This document shows positions 43,583-52,798 of a DNA stretch of 64,000 nucleotides, piece after piece. Source of the stretch: UBA8752 sp002172485 (GTDB taxonomy: Bacteria > Bacteroidota > Bacteroidia > Flavobacteriales_D > Sanyastnellaceae); contig JBELJZ010000006.1 of the NCBI GenBank assembly GCA_042089915.1, positions 1 to 64,000 on the forward strand. Reading direction: 5' to 3'. Numbering within the stretch: position 1 is the stretch's first letter; each line of letters opens with the position of its first letter. The position numbers were made by a program, and so were the translations under genes. The notes below the pieces were generated by a model. The model saw only the letters and a program-made list of their open reading frames with translations, searched no databases and was not told the origin of the DNA.

Positions 43583-44710
43583 ATGGCCGACACCCCTTCT
43601 GCACCTTCAAACCCGCCTTTTGGCGACGACCGTCCCTTGGCGGGCTTGCAGGTGGTGGAATTGGCCACCGTACTGGCCGGCCCCTTGGTGGGAACTTTCC
43701 TGTCTGAATTGGGCGCCGATGTCACCAAGGTGGAACCGCCCGTGCGAGGCGACATCACACGGCACTGGCGCAGCCGTGGCGAATCCACGGAGGGCCCAAG
43801 CGCCTACTTCGTGGCTGCCAATGGGCCCAAGCGCCATGTCCACCTCGACCTCAAATCCGATGGTGGCCAGGCAGAATTGCACCGGTTGCTGACCAAGGCG
43901 GACATTCTCCTCCAAAACGCCAAACCCGATTCCCTCGAGCGTCTGGGGCTCTCACCAGATCGACTGGCTGCCTCTTACCCTCGCCTGATTCACGTTCACC
44001 TCAAAGGATTTTTGAATGAGCCCGAGCGCGGCGGCTATGACATGGCCGTGCAGGCGGAGACTGGGTTCATGTCCATGAACGGGGAGCCCGATGGCGAACC
44101 GATGCGCATGCCTGTGGCCATGATGGACATCCTCGCCGCCCACCAAATGCGTTCCGGCCTGCTGTTGGCCTTGTACCAACGGGAGACTTCCGGGCAGGGG
44201 GCTTACGTGGAGACGTGGCTAGACGCCAGTGGATTCAGCGCCTTGGCGAACCGCGCCACCGAATACCTCGTGGCCGGCCAGACCCCAGTGGCAATGGGCG
44301 CCATTCACCCGCAAATCGCGCCCTATGGAGAGTCCTTTGTGTGTGCTTGCGGTACCCGCGTTGTCATGGCCGTGGGGAGCGACAGCCAGTTTGCGGCGCT
44401 GTGCCAGGAACTCGGGCATCCCGAGTGGGCAGAAGACAGCCGCTTTGCCACCAACCCCGCCAGGGTTTCCAATCGAATGGTGTTGGGAGACCAACTGGGC
44501 CGGGCTCTGTCAAAGCGCACCGCGGATGAATGGCTTCGCCGTGCTGAAGTCCTCGGCATCCCCATGGGCCGTGTGCGGTCGGTGCCAGACGCATTGAACA
44601 CCCCCACCGGACGGGCCATGACCGCGTCTTTTGTTGTGGAGGGACGTCCTGTGCGACAGTTGCGACAGGTGGCGTTCCGGATTCATCGCAACGGCAACCG
44701 CACCACGTAG
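43583..44710 (+). CDS. CoA-transferase family III (CaiB/BaiF/Frc type)
   Basis: This 375-residue cytosolic enzyme moves CoA between carboxylic acids. Landmarks are VVELATVLAGPLVGTFLSELGADVTKVEPP at the start, ADILLQNAKPDSLERLGL, the catalytic Asp region MRMPVAMMDILAAHQMRSGL, and the C-terminal GIPMGRVRSVPDAL. It is close to alpha-methylacyl-CoA racemase and formyl-CoA transferase types; the acids are unknown. Its 3' end overlaps the convergent lytic transglycosylase by 28 bases. Confidence 0.92.
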   Translation: MADTPSAPSNPPFGDDRPLAGLQVVELATVLAGPLVGTFLSELGADVTKVEPPVRGDITRHWRSRGESTEGPSAYFVAANGPKRHVHLDLKSDGGQAELHRLLTKADILLQNAKPDSLERLGLSPDRLAASYPRLIHVHLKGFLNEPERGGYDMAVQAETGFMSMNGEPDGEPMRMPVAMMDILAAHQMRSGLLLALYQRETSGQGAYVETWLDASGFSALANRATEYLVAGQTPVAMGAIHPQIAPYGESFVCACGTRVVMAVGSDSQFAALCQELGHPEWAEDSRFATNPARVSNRMVLGDQLGRALSKRTADEWLRRAEVLGIPMGRVRSVPDALNTPTGRAMTASFVVEGRPVRQLRQVAFRIHRNGNRTT

Positions 44711-45606
44711 TATTGATCTTCCCGGATGGGAAGACGGCGCGACCGAAGCCAGGGATTGAGCGTCTTCAAGGCATTGTAGCTCACCCCAGCCTCCTTGGCG
44801 AATGCCGTCAAGTCCTCGACACTGTCGACCAAAATCGTATCGCGGGTCTCCAGTGGGACATACCAATCCTCCGCCATCAAGTGGAAACCATGTTGCTCAG
44901 GGGACTCCATGACTTGCTTGGTGGCGTACAACCGATAGACGTAGCGTGCGGTCTCCGCATTGAGCATCAGGTCCCAATACGCCTCGCCCTGCTGCTCCTC
45001 CAAGCGCCGACTGACACCGGCCATGCCCATGTTGTAGCTGGCCGCAGCGAGCAGCCAATCCCCATAACGGTCGTAGGCCTCCTGGAGATAGGCGCACGCG
45101 GCTCGGGTGGCTTTTTCCACGTGATACCGCTCATCCACATCGCGGTCCACGCGCAGCCCAAATTCCTCCGCCGCAGGCTCCATGAACTGCCAGAAACCGC
45201 GAGCATCTGACGGAGACACGGCATTGGCCAACCCGGACTCAATCACGGAGAGGTATTTGAAATCCTCCGGAATCCCCGAATCCACCAGGATCGGTTCGAT
45301 CATGGGAAACCAACGGCCGGACCGCTTGAGGGTCAACAAACTGCTGCTGTGCCGGAACGTGCCGATGAGGAGCTCCTTCTCCATGCGCTCCCGGACCCCG
45401 ACCCGTTCGAGGGGAAGGGGGGTTCCCGCAAACTCCAATCCGGGCTGGATGCGGGGCGGTGTCACCTGCTGGGGAATCGAATCTAGACGCACTCTCGAAG
45501 ATCCACCAACACGGTCCGCGGCAGGGTCTCCTGCTTGGGTCGCAAAGGCCAACACGACCAGGCCGAGTGCCACAACACCCAGCGTCGAAAGGACACTGCG
45601 TCTCAT
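44683..45606 (-). CDS. Membrane-bound lytic murein transglycosylase (SLT domain, MltD-like)
   Basis: This 307-residue periplasmic enzyme cleaves peptidoglycan strands to 1,6-anhydro ends. The N-terminal hydrophobic anchor (LSTLGVVALGLVVLAFATQ) is followed by the SLT domain. Its catalytic Glu lies in LSVIESGLANAVSPSDARGFWQFM, with AYLQEAYDRYGDWLLAAASYNMG downstream. The C-terminal 55 residues form a LysM-like glycan-binding unit (AKEAGVSYNALKTLNPWL). ATG 45606 overlaps the rfbC stop by 4 bases. It is third in an operon with an export lipoprotein and rfbC. Confidence 0.9.
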   Translation of the reverse strand: MRRSVLSTLGVVALGLVVLAFATQAGDPAADRVGGSSRVRLDSIPQQVTPPRIQPGLEFAGTPLPLERVGVRERMEKELLIGTFRHSSSLLTLKRSGRWFPMIEPILVDSGIPEDFKYLSVIESGLANAVSPSDARGFWQFMEPAAEEFGLRVDRDVDERYHVEKATRAACAYLQEAYDRYGDWLLAAASYNMGMAGVSRRLEEQQGEAYWDLMLNAETARYVYRLYATKQVMESPEQHGFHLMAEDWYVPLETRDTILVDSVEDLTAFAKEAGVSYNALKTLNPWLRSRRLPIREDQYYVVRLPLR

Positions 45607-46163
45607 GAGAACGGGGTTTCGAAAGATGCAAAGGCGCCCGCACTCTCGTCCTTCGGGGAGAGCAATGGAGACGAGGTTCCCCAGTCGATGGCCAAGTCGG
45701 GATCGTCCCACCGCAATGCGCGCTCGTGTTCCGGGCTGTACACCTCGGTGCACTTGTAACAGAAGATGGTGTCGGGCTCCAAGGTCAAAAAGCCATGCGC
45801 GAATCCGGGCGGAACCCAGAATTGCCAGCGGTTCTCTCCGCTAAGCTCGACGGTTTGGTGTTGCCCGTAGGTGGGACTGCCCTTCCGCAAATCCACCGCC
45901 ACATCGAGTGCTGCGCCTCGGACCACTCGGACCAATTTGCCCTGCGCCCGATCGGGAACCTGGAAATGCAATCCGCGCAACACCCCAGCACCCGAGACGG
46001 ACTCATTGTCTTGCACGAAAGTCACCGGGCCGCCGATGGCCGCCTCGAAATGGGCAGAACGCCAAGTCTCTGAAAAATGCCCCCGATCATCGCCGAATTG
46101 TCGGGGCCGGAGCTTGATGGGACCGGCGATGGGCCCGGTCTGAATTTCCAATGGATGGTCCAT
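45603..46163 (-). CDS. rfbC: dTDP-4-dehydrorhamnose 3,5-epimerase
   Basis: This 186-residue cupin enzyme converts dTDP-4-keto-6-deoxyglucose to its rhamno epimer in dTDP-L-rhamnose synthesis. Signatures are DDRGHFSETWRSAHFE, GVLRGLHFQ (catalytic His), GKLVRVVRGAALDVAVDLR, PPGFAHGFLTLEPDT and the Tyr region CYKCTEVYSPEHERAL. rfbA, rfbB and rfbD are absent here. It sits between a polysaccharide export lipoprotein (3 bases away) and the lytic transglycosylase. Confidence 0.94.
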   Translation of the reverse strand: MDHPLEIQTGPIAGPIKLRPRQFGDDRGHFSETWRSAHFEAAIGGPVTFVQDNESVSGAGVLRGLHFQVPDRAQGKLVRVVRGAALDVAVDLRKGSPTYGQHQTVELSGENRWQFWVPPGFAHGFLTLEPDTIFCYKCTEVYSPEHERALRWDDPDLAIDWGTSSPLLSPKDESAGAFASFETPFS

Positions 46164-46166
46164 GGA

Positions 46167-46988
46167 TCAGTTGTTGCCGCCGACAATGCTCACCAGTGCA
46201 ATGAAGGAGCTGATGGTCGTCAAGAGGGAGAGAATGGGAGACACATCGGCCAGGACTTCGCTGGCCAATTGTGGTAAGGGTTCGACATAAATGATGTCCC
46301 CTGCCTGTACCGTAGTGTTGGCGTATTTCAGGCCATCAATTTTGGAGAGGTCGAATTGGTGAATGGTCTGTCCATTGTCCCCACGGCGGATCAACTTCAC
46401 ATTGCGGGCATCGCCCCGCGCGCGGATACCTCCGCTGAGCGCGAGGACTTCCAACAGACTGGTATTCGGATTGGTCAGGGGAATGACCGAGGCCACGCCG
46501 GCCTCTCCCGGGAAGATGAGCACCCGTTGGTTGGTCACCTCGATCAAGGCCAGGGGATCGATGTAATTGGCGCTGTAGAGCGACTCCAATTTGGTCTCGG
46601 CTTCATCGATGTTGAGTCCCATGAGCTCGACCGGTCCGAGCTCCGGAAGTTCCACTGTGCCATCGGGACGCACCTCGTAAACGAAGCGGCTGTTCTGGTT
46701 CATGGCCTGCAAGTTGCGGCCTTGTCCTCCATTCACACCATTCACACCACCTGCCGTGGTCCCCGCCGTCATGGACAACAGCCGCTCGCCCTTGTTGGAG
46801 TAGAGCTGGAAGCTGACCAGGTCGTTGGGCGCAATGCGGTAGTTGACATCGCTGATGGGGTTGAACGGGTCAAATGCGAAATCCGAGGGGGTCCGAAACA
46901 TGATGTTCCGGTTGATCGTGCACCCCGTCCATCCGATGGTGGACATCACGAGAAGAACAGGCAGCAGACGCTTCAAGGAGTTCGACAT
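46167..46988 (-). CDS. Polysaccharide export outer-membrane lipoprotein (Wza/KpsD-like)
   Basis: This 273-residue lipoprotein has a lipobox (MSTIGWTGC, Cys about 23). The polysaccharide export domain (DVNYRIAPNDLVSFQLYSNKGERL, FVYEVRPDGTVELPELGPVE) is followed by a SLBB-like unit (VLIFPGEAGVASVIPLTNPN) and a C-terminal hydrophobic segment (LSLLTTISSFIALVSIVGG). That helix near the end may cross the outer membrane as in Wza. No Wzc kinase adjoins it. It starts the operon with rfbC and a lytic transglycosylase. Confidence 0.9.
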   Translation of the reverse strand: MSNSLKRLLPVLLVMSTIGWTGCTINRNIMFRTPSDFAFDPFNPISDVNYRIAPNDLVSFQLYSNKGERLLSMTAGTTAGGVNGVNGGQGRNLQAMNQNSRFVYEVRPDGTVELPELGPVELMGLNIDEAETKLESLYSANYIDPLALIEVTNQRVLIFPGEAGVASVIPLTNPNTSLLEVLALSGGIRARGDARNVKLIRRGDNGQTIHQFDLSKIDGLKYANTTVQAGDIIYVEPLPQLASEVLADVSPILSLLTTISSFIALVSIVGGNN

Positions 46989-46992
46989 GGTT

Positions 46993-47000
46993 CAAAATTA
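46993..47000 (-). promoter_or_regulatory. -7 box TAATTTTG of an apparently leaderless export-lipoprotein operon
   Basis: Exact TAnnTTTG on the minus strand, AACC, then the ATG at 46988 (4-base gap). Confidence 0.6.
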
Positions 47001-47048
47001 ACCGGACACCCCGAGCATGACCTTGATTTTCAACCCACTTTGTCCACC

Positions 47049-47056
47049 TATTTTCG
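47049..47056 (+). promoter_or_regulatory. -7 box TATTTTCG before the GNAT gene
   Basis: The box ends 7 bases (ACCGTTC) before the ATG at 47064, choosing that start within a longer open frame. Confidence 0.5.
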
Positions 47057-47063
47057 ACCGTTC

Positions 47064-47600
47064 ATGGCGCTTCCCTCCAATTTGCTTCAGCTCGGCCCCA
47101 CGCGGCTTCGCGCATTGGAACCGACGGATGTCGACCGGGTACTCGCGTGGGAGAACGAACCGGAACACTGGGTGGTGACCGGCACTTCCGCTCCCTACTC
47201 CCGCGCCGCGCTGGAGGCGCTTTGTCTCGGGCATCAGGACCTCTACACGGCCGGACAACTCCGGTGGATCATCGAAGACGAAGGGGAGGTGGCAGGCGCG
47301 GTGGACCTCTACGATTTCCATGCCCGCGATTTGCGCGCCGGTATCGGCATCCTCGTCACTCCAGATGCCCGGGGCAGAGGGGTGGCCCGTCGCGCACTGG
47401 ACATCGCCGTCCGCCATGCCGAACTCGCCCTGATGCTGCGCTCCGTGCATGCGGAGGTGCACGCGGACCATACGGGCAGTCTCGCCCTCTTCGACGGTGC
47501 CAACTTTGACCGCGTCGGCCGCTACACCGACTGGACCCGCACACCAGAAGGTTGGCGGGATCTCATCCTCTTTCAACGCATGCTTTCCACCACCCCATGA
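47064..47600 (+). CDS. GNAT family N-acetyltransferase
   Basis: This 178-residue enzyme is of the RimJ/RimL-like group: LGPTRLRALEPTDVDRVLAWEN at the start, the acetyl-CoA loop GIGILVTPDARGRGVARRALDIA, and LFDGANFDRVGRYTDW at the end. Substrate is unknown. An open frame continues upstream to 46356 but it is the shadow of the export lipoprotein gene. It is joined to mltG by an ATGA overlap. Confidence 0.9.
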   Translation: MALPSNLLQLGPTRLRALEPTDVDRVLAWENEPEHWVVTGTSAPYSRAALEALCLGHQDLYTAGQLRWIIEDEGEVAGAVDLYDFHARDLRAGIGILVTPDARGRGVARRALDIAVRHAELALMLRSVHAEVHADHTGSLALFDGANFDRVGRYTDWTRTPEGWRDLILFQRMLSTTP

Positions 47601-48625
47601 ATCTTCAACGCGCCTTTCTCTTGACTGCTGCGGCGGTGCTGGTCTCCGGTGTTGTGGGCTTTGTCGCCCGGACCGCACTGGGGCCCAACACAGTGGCCCA
47701 GAAAGGCCGGCTCATCGTCGATCCGGGGCTGCCCGTGGACAGCGTCGTCGCCCAGTTGAACCGGGAGGACCGAATCAAACGCCCCGCATCCCTCCGGCGC
47801 TACCTGTCTTGGCGCGGCTGGACCGAACCCGGCGCGCTGAAAGCAGGACGCTACCTCATCCCCGACGGCCTCGACAACCGGTCTCTCGCCCGGCTGTTGA
47901 TGTCGGGCTCCAAGGAGGCGGTCCGCGTCCGCTTCACCGGTGGGCGCTCCGTCGAGGACCTCGCAGACGCCGTGGCGACGCAGGTGGCTTTCGACGCAGA
48001 AGACCTCGTTCGCGCATGTCAGGATCCCCTGCTAGCAGCTCGGTTGGGTACGGATGTGGAGGCCCTGCGCACCCGCTTCATCCCCGACACCTACGAAGTG
48101 TGGTATGACCTGTCCCCCGCGGATTTCATCGGGCGCATGTCTGGCGAATGGGAGCGGTGGTGGACCACCGAACGCCAGGACATGGCGAAGTCCATTGGCC
48201 TCACCCCGACCGAAGTGGGCATCCTCGCCTCCATTGTCAAGGCCGAGACCAGCAAACTGGACGAAGCCCCGACCGTCGCGGGACTCTACCTCAACCGCAT
48301 CAACCGAGGCATGCGGTTGCAAGCCGACCCCACCCTCATTCATGCGCTCGGAGACCCCACCATCCGCAGGGTGCTCAATGTGCACCGGGAGATCGACAGC
48401 CCGTACAACACCTATCGGCATGTCGGTCTGCCGCCAGGCCCCATCAATTTTCCCGAGCCCGCCTACCTCGAGTCCGTGCTCAATGCCGAGGCCCACGACT
48501 ACATTTTCATGTGTGCCCGAGAAGACTTCAGCGGCTACCATGCCTTTGCCGAAACCAACCGGGAACACGAGCGAAATGCGCGCCGCTACCGCAGGGCCCT
48601 CGACCGGCAGGGGGTATACCGGTGA
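47597..48625 (+). CDS. mltG: Endolytic transglycosylase MltG
   Basis: MltG cuts nascent glycan strands and sets their length. It has 342 residues, with one N-terminal membrane anchor (FLLTAAAVLVSGVVGFVA). A LysM-like subdomain (VDSVVAQLNREDRIKRPASL) precedes the YceG catalytic domain with Glu in ILASIVKAETSKLDEAPTVAGLYLNR, then GMRLQADPTLIHALGD and SPYNTYRHVGLPPGPI. The ATG overlaps the GNAT stop (ATGA). Confidence 0.94.
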   Translation: MNLQRAFLLTAAAVLVSGVVGFVARTALGPNTVAQKGRLIVDPGLPVDSVVAQLNREDRIKRPASLRRYLSWRGWTEPGALKAGRYLIPDGLDNRSLARLLMSGSKEAVRVRFTGGRSVEDLADAVATQVAFDAEDLVRACQDPLLAARLGTDVEALRTRFIPDTYEVWYDLSPADFIGRMSGEWERWWTTERQDMAKSIGLTPTEVGILASIVKAETSKLDEAPTVAGLYLNRINRGMRLQADPTLIHALGDPTIRRVLNVHREIDSPYNTYRHVGLPPGPINFPEPAYLESVLNAEAHDYIFMCAREDFSGYHAFAETNREHERNARRYRRALDRQGVYR

Positions 48626-48650
48626 TCGAACACAACGGCCTGCTGCGGTG

Positions 48651-48658
48651 TAATTTTG
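48651..48658 (+). promoter_or_regulatory. -7 box TAATTTTG before the DUF5916 gene
   Basis: Exact TAnnTTTG match ending 7 bases (CCGGCCG) before the ATG at 48666. Confidence 0.6.
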
Positions 48659-48665
48659 CCGGCCG

Positions 48666-51077
48666 ATGACCCGTCAGACTCTCTCCTTTTTTGCGCAAAG
48701 CGCTGGGTTCATCCTGCTCGCTGCGTTGTTCTGCGCCCCTCAGAAAGCGGAGGCTCAGACCTGGCCAGAGGGACTCTCCCGGAAGCCAGAAGCCGGGGCA
48801 ATCCGCGTCGAATTCGGGTCCATTGAAATCGACGGCAAGCTGGACGACGCCGGCTGGGAGGCCATCGCACCCGAAACCCAATTCCGCGAGTTGCGGCCCG
48901 TGCCTTTCGCGATGCCCAAGCAGGAAACGGAAGTCCGCTTCGCCTTCGACGATCGGGCCCTCTACGTCGGCGCCCGCATGTGGGACTCCGCGCCCGACAG
49001 CATCCTGCACCAGCTCATCCAACGGGACGGCAATGGCAACACCGACGTCTTTGGAATCTGGTTCAACTGCTTTGACGACGGCGTAAACGGCGTGCGCTTC
49101 TCGGTCACTCCGGACGGCGTCCAATCGGACGAGCTCCTGTCCAACGACGATGCCGACGGAAGTTGGAATGCCGTGTGGCAGGCGGAGTGTCGCATCGACG
49201 ACCGCGGCTGGGTGGCGGAATTCGCCCTTCCCTGGTCGGTCTTCCGCTTCAACGACTCCGGCGACGCCCCCCAGAACTGGGGCATGAACTTTTACCGGTA
49301 CATCCGGCGCTACAGGTCCGATTACGTCTGGCGGGCCATGGACCCCAACCAAGAAGGCCTGATGAACCAAGGCGGTCTGCTCACTGGCATTCAGGGCATT
49401 ACCCCGCCGCCCCGATTCAGCCTGTACCCCTATGCCAGCGCTTACTTGGACACCGAGGGCTCGGAATCGGTGACGCGCGTGAACGGAGGTCTCGACATGA
49501 AAGTGGGCATCGGGGATGCCTTCACGTTTGACATGACACTGGTGCCGGACTTCGGCCAGGTCGTCGCCGACAACCTGGTGCTCAACCTGAGCCCTTACGA
49601 GGTCCGGTTCAATGAGAACCGGCAATTCTTCACCGAGGGCACCGAGCTGTTCAACAAGACCGGCACCTTTTACAGCCGGCGGGTCGGCGATGGGGAGCAG
49701 CTCCTCAATGCCTCCAAGGTCACGGGACGGACGCAGGGTGGAACTGGCTTGGGATTGCTCAATGCGGTATCGCGGGATGGTGACGGCTCCCTCACGGACT
49801 TCTCCGTGGCGGTGGTCGACCAGAACCTGCCCAACAATGGATACGTGTCGGTTCAAAGCGGACAGGTCATCCGGGGCGATGGACGCGCGGACGATTGGGT
49901 GGGCAGCGCAGCCTTTCAGGTCCGCGACTCCTTGCAGCGCTGGTCCCTCACCGGCCGCGGCGGGTTGAACCGCAACTCCGGGTCCATCGATGGCGTCGGA
50001 GAAGGCCACACGTGGGGCATGGAATTGAGCCGGATCAAGGGGCGGCTCCGCTGGTCCGTGGGGCACTATGTCGAGACCCCGGAATACGACCCCAATGCCG
50101 TCGGCTTCCTGCAGGCTCCGAATGCCGTTGCGGAAAACGCCAACATCGAATACCGCATTCAGACTCCTTTTAAAGTGCTGGGCCTCGGGTTCAACAACAT
50201 GTCCTGGGAACTGGAGGTGAAGCGGGAAATGCTGCACACCCCGCGGTCCTTTGTCAGCCAGACCTACGACCTCGAGTGGCGGCTGTTCCTCGCCAGCTTC
50301 GACTTCGTGAAGTTCAGCGCCACCGCGATGCCCTACGATGGGCGGGACTATTTCGCTCCGCGCCTCGAGGGCAGGTTCTGGCGTGTGCCGAAATGGTGGT
50401 CTTGGGATGCCTTCATGAGCACGGACTACCGGAGGGAATTCGCCATCGACATCGGAACCTGGAACGCCGGCGGGGTCCTGTACCCGGATTGGAAGGAACG
50501 CAACTTCCGCATCGAACCCATCTGGCGGCCCAACGACCATTTCCGAGTCAGCCACGTCTACAGCCACCAGGACAAGTTCAACGAGCGCGGATGGTCGGGG
50601 CTGGTCGACGTGCTTCCGAACGGAACGCCGTTGGAGGCAACCCGGAGCCTCTGGGCCAAGCGCAACAACTACTCGCGCACCCACGTCCTCAACGCGAGCT
50701 ATGTCCTCGACAACCGCAAGGGCATCACCTTCCGACTGCGCCATTACTGGAGCCGGGTCGAAAACGGGAGCTTCTATTGGCTCGAGGACGATGGATTGCT
50801 CGGGCCCACCGACGAGGTCACCTTGACCGATGAGGGCACCTCACCGTACGACATCAGCTACAACGCCTGGTCCATCGACTGCGTATTCCGCTGGATTTTC
50901 GCACCTGGCAGCGAGTTGTCGGTGGTGTGGAAGAACCTGCTGGAGAGCCAGGGCGACCTGTTGCCTGACACCTATGCGGACAACCTGGAGGACGTGCTGC
51001 GGGTGCCCCACCGGAACAGCTTCTCCTTCAAGGCGATCTACTTCCTCGACTACGCGGACCTCACCGGCCGACGCTGA
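48666..51077 (+). CDS. DUF5916 domain protein (N-terminal CBM9-like domain, C-terminal outer-membrane barrel)
   Basis: This 803-residue exported protein has a signal peptide (FILLAALFCAPQKAEAQ). It has a family 9 carbohydrate-binding-like domain (about 45-210: IEIDGKLDDAGWEAIAPETQ, VRFAFDDRALYVGARMWDS) and then a long beta-rich DUF5916 region. That region starts GMNFYRYIRRYRSDYVWR and includes NLSPYEVRFNENRQFFTEGTE. It ends in barrel-like strands. Members are abundant in Bacteroidota and thought to lie in the outer membrane; ligand unknown. Confidence 0.9.
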   Translation: MTRQTLSFFAQSAGFILLAALFCAPQKAEAQTWPEGLSRKPEAGAIRVEFGSIEIDGKLDDAGWEAIAPETQFRELRPVPFAMPKQETEVRFAFDDRALYVGARMWDSAPDSILHQLIQRDGNGNTDVFGIWFNCFDDGVNGVRFSVTPDGVQSDELLSNDDADGSWNAVWQAECRIDDRGWVAEFALPWSVFRFNDSGDAPQNWGMNFYRYIRRYRSDYVWRAMDPNQEGLMNQGGLLTGIQGITPPPRFSLYPYASAYLDTEGSESVTRVNGGLDMKVGIGDAFTFDMTLVPDFGQVVADNLVLNLSPYEVRFNENRQFFTEGTELFNKTGTFYSRRVGDGEQLLNASKVTGRTQGGTGLGLLNAVSRDGDGSLTDFSVAVVDQNLPNNGYVSVQSGQVIRGDGRADDWVGSAAFQVRDSLQRWSLTGRGGLNRNSGSIDGVGEGHTWGMELSRIKGRLRWSVGHYVETPEYDPNAVGFLQAPNAVAENANIEYRIQTPFKVLGLGFNNMSWELEVKREMLHTPRSFVSQTYDLEWRLFLASFDFVKFSATAMPYDGRDYFAPRLEGRFWRVPKWWSWDAFMSTDYRREFAIDIGTWNAGGVLYPDWKERNFRIEPIWRPNDHFRVSHVYSHQDKFNERGWSGLVDVLPNGTPLEATRSLWAKRNNYSRTHVLNASYVLDNRKGITFRLRHYWSRVENGSFYWLEDDGLLGPTDEVTLTDEGTSPYDISYNAWSIDCVFRWIFAPGSELSVVWKNLLESQGDLLPDTYADNLEDVLRVPHRNSFSFKAIYFLDYADLTGRR

Positions 51078-51094
51078 GCCGCTCTTCGATCGGC

Positions 51095-52753
51095 TCAGTC
51101 CAAGGGCCAACGGAAGGTCCGGTGGCCCAAGTTGCCTGCCGCATCGACCGCCCAAACACGGATTTCCTCTCCCTCGGTCAGCACCCCATCGCCCAAGGGA
51201 TGGCGCAACACACCTTTTTCAAGGCCGAGTCGAATCCACCGGCCACCGCATCGACCCTCCCAAGTGTCCACGCCCGCCAAGCCGTCCGCCACAGATAACC
51301 GCAGCTCGCCGTCTTCGATGAAGGGGCGCCCCAACTCTGGCCCCACACTGTCCCGGCGCACCTCAAAGCGACCGAATGATTTGGGACGGATGTGAACCAC
51401 GCCCGACTTCTCATCGGCCACCCAGGTGTTGTCCACCTCTCCATCATCGTCCAACGTGCACACGACCACAACCTCGCCACTGCCCTTCAGCTCGGCGGGC
51501 ACCGGCAGCGTCAACCCATAGCGGTTGCGGGTCAGACGCGCCTCGGACATCACCCCAAAGACGCCGCTGGAGTCATCCACCAACTCCAAGGCGGCATCCA
51601 CGTACAGCGCGCCTGCAGGCAATTCAACTTGGATGCGTCCCTCGGTCAAGCGGTGACGCGTGCGGTGATCCAAGGCCCGCGGTCCGTCCGACACACCAGA
51701 AAAGGCAACCGTGCTGTCTCCAATCAACCACATGCCTGCGGTTGTCTCATTGCCCGCGACATCCAACAGGCGCACGTCCAATCGAGCCGAATCCCCAGGC
51801 ATGACCTCCAACGGTTCCATGCCGGATGCGCTGCGGTAAATGTCCAAACGGTTGCCCGGCAGCCGATGGAGCCGGTGAATCCGCGTGCGGCGGTCCTGCC
51901 ATGCCGCAACATCTATGTGGGCGGACACATCTCCATTCGTGCTGAAGTCCAACGTATCCATTCGGTGGCTGTGGACCATCACACTGTCGAGCCAGACATC
52001 CATGCCATACGGACCATGGGTGAAGGGTTCTCGGTCGAGCCGATCGAACGCCTCCACCCCGAGGCGAAATCCTCCGGCCACCCGGACCCCATCGCCATAT
52101 GCTGGATTCCAGCGGAAACGGGCGGATTCGCCTTCCACTGTGCTTCCCTCGTTTGGCATCACCCACACTGCACGGAATTCCGGCGGAATGCGGTCTTCGG
52201 TCATCCCCTCGCCTTCGAACGTCCACCGGAGCGGGTTGAGGGGCCATTGCGTGCGGGCATCCCGGATTTCAAAGTGCAAATGCGGTCCGAAGCTGCGGCC
52301 AGAATTGCCGCTCCAACCGATGGTGTCACCGGCTTCAAATGCGAACGTCTGGGTGGGCGGTCCATCAAAAGCCCATTGCTCCGCCGCATACTGTGTCTCG
52401 CGGAGCCACGCCTCGATGTCGGGATGGAATGCGCTCAAATGGGCGTAGACGGTGGTTTTGCCCTCCCCATCGAGGTACAGGGCCAAGCCATAGCCCAGGT
52501 GGCTGACCTTGACCCGGCTGATTCGGCCAGACTGGGCAGCGAGGACGGGCAACCCTTCCCGCCCCTGCGTGCGGATGTCCATCCCGGTGTGAAAATGACC
52601 AGTCCTGATTTCGCCGAAGTTGCCACTGAACCAAAGCGGAATCGACAGCGGAGAATGCAGCGTGTCTTGCGCCAACAAGGCGCTTCCACCCATCCAAAGC
52701 ACTGCAATCAGGACCCCGGTTCGTCCCCACCTTTCCGTCATACCGATTCGCAT
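51095..52753 (-). CDS. M23 family (LytM-type) metallopeptidase
   Basis: This 552-residue exported protein has a signal peptide (VLIAVLWMGGSALLAQ). The LytM domain (about 35-190) keeps the zinc residues: GHFHTGMDIRTQGREGLPV (HxxxD) and FGPHLHFEIRD (HxH). The remaining 360 residues are beta-sandwich repeats of unknown role (LDVRLLDVAGNETTAGMWLIGD, IRVWAVDAAGNLGHRTFRW), with no recognised sorting domain. It is likely a peptidoglycan hydrolase or divisome activator. The start lies 4 bases after a -7 box and is divergent from the zapA operon. Confidence 0.9.
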   Translation of the reverse strand: MRIGMTERWGRTGVLIAVLWMGGSALLAQDTLHSPLSIPLWFSGNFGEIRTGHFHTGMDIRTQGREGLPVLAAQSGRISRVKVSHLGYGLALYLDGEGKTTVYAHLSAFHPDIEAWLRETQYAAEQWAFDGPPTQTFAFEAGDTIGWSGNSGRSFGPHLHFEIRDARTQWPLNPLRWTFEGEGMTEDRIPPEFRAVWVMPNEGSTVEGESARFRWNPAYGDGVRVAGGFRLGVEAFDRLDREPFTHGPYGMDVWLDSVMVHSHRMDTLDFSTNGDVSAHIDVAAWQDRRTRIHRLHRLPGNRLDIYRSASGMEPLEVMPGDSARLDVRLLDVAGNETTAGMWLIGDSTVAFSGVSDGPRALDHRTRHRLTEGRIQVELPAGALYVDAALELVDDSSGVFGVMSEARLTRNRYGLTLPVPAELKGSGEVVVVCTLDDDGEVDNTWVADEKSGVVHIRPKSFGRFEVRRDSVGPELGRPFIEDGELRLSVADGLAGVDTWEGRCGGRWIRLGLEKGVLRHPLGDGVLTEGEEIRVWAVDAAGNLGHRTFRWPLD

Positions 52754-52757
52754 GTTC

Positions 52758-52765
52758 GCAAATTA
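52758..52765 (-). promoter_or_regulatory. -7 box TAATTTGC of an apparently leaderless M23 peptidase gene
   Basis: TAATTTGC on the minus strand, GAAC, then the ATG at 52753 (4-base gap). Confidence 0.5.
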
Positions 52766-52798
52766 CCCTCTCCGGACAGAGGCCCGGTCGCTGGGGCT

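Noticed and set aside
48528..50744. 738-residue open frame on the minus strand
   Set aside because: Shadow of the DUF5916 gene; the plus strand has a signal peptide, promoter box and domain match.
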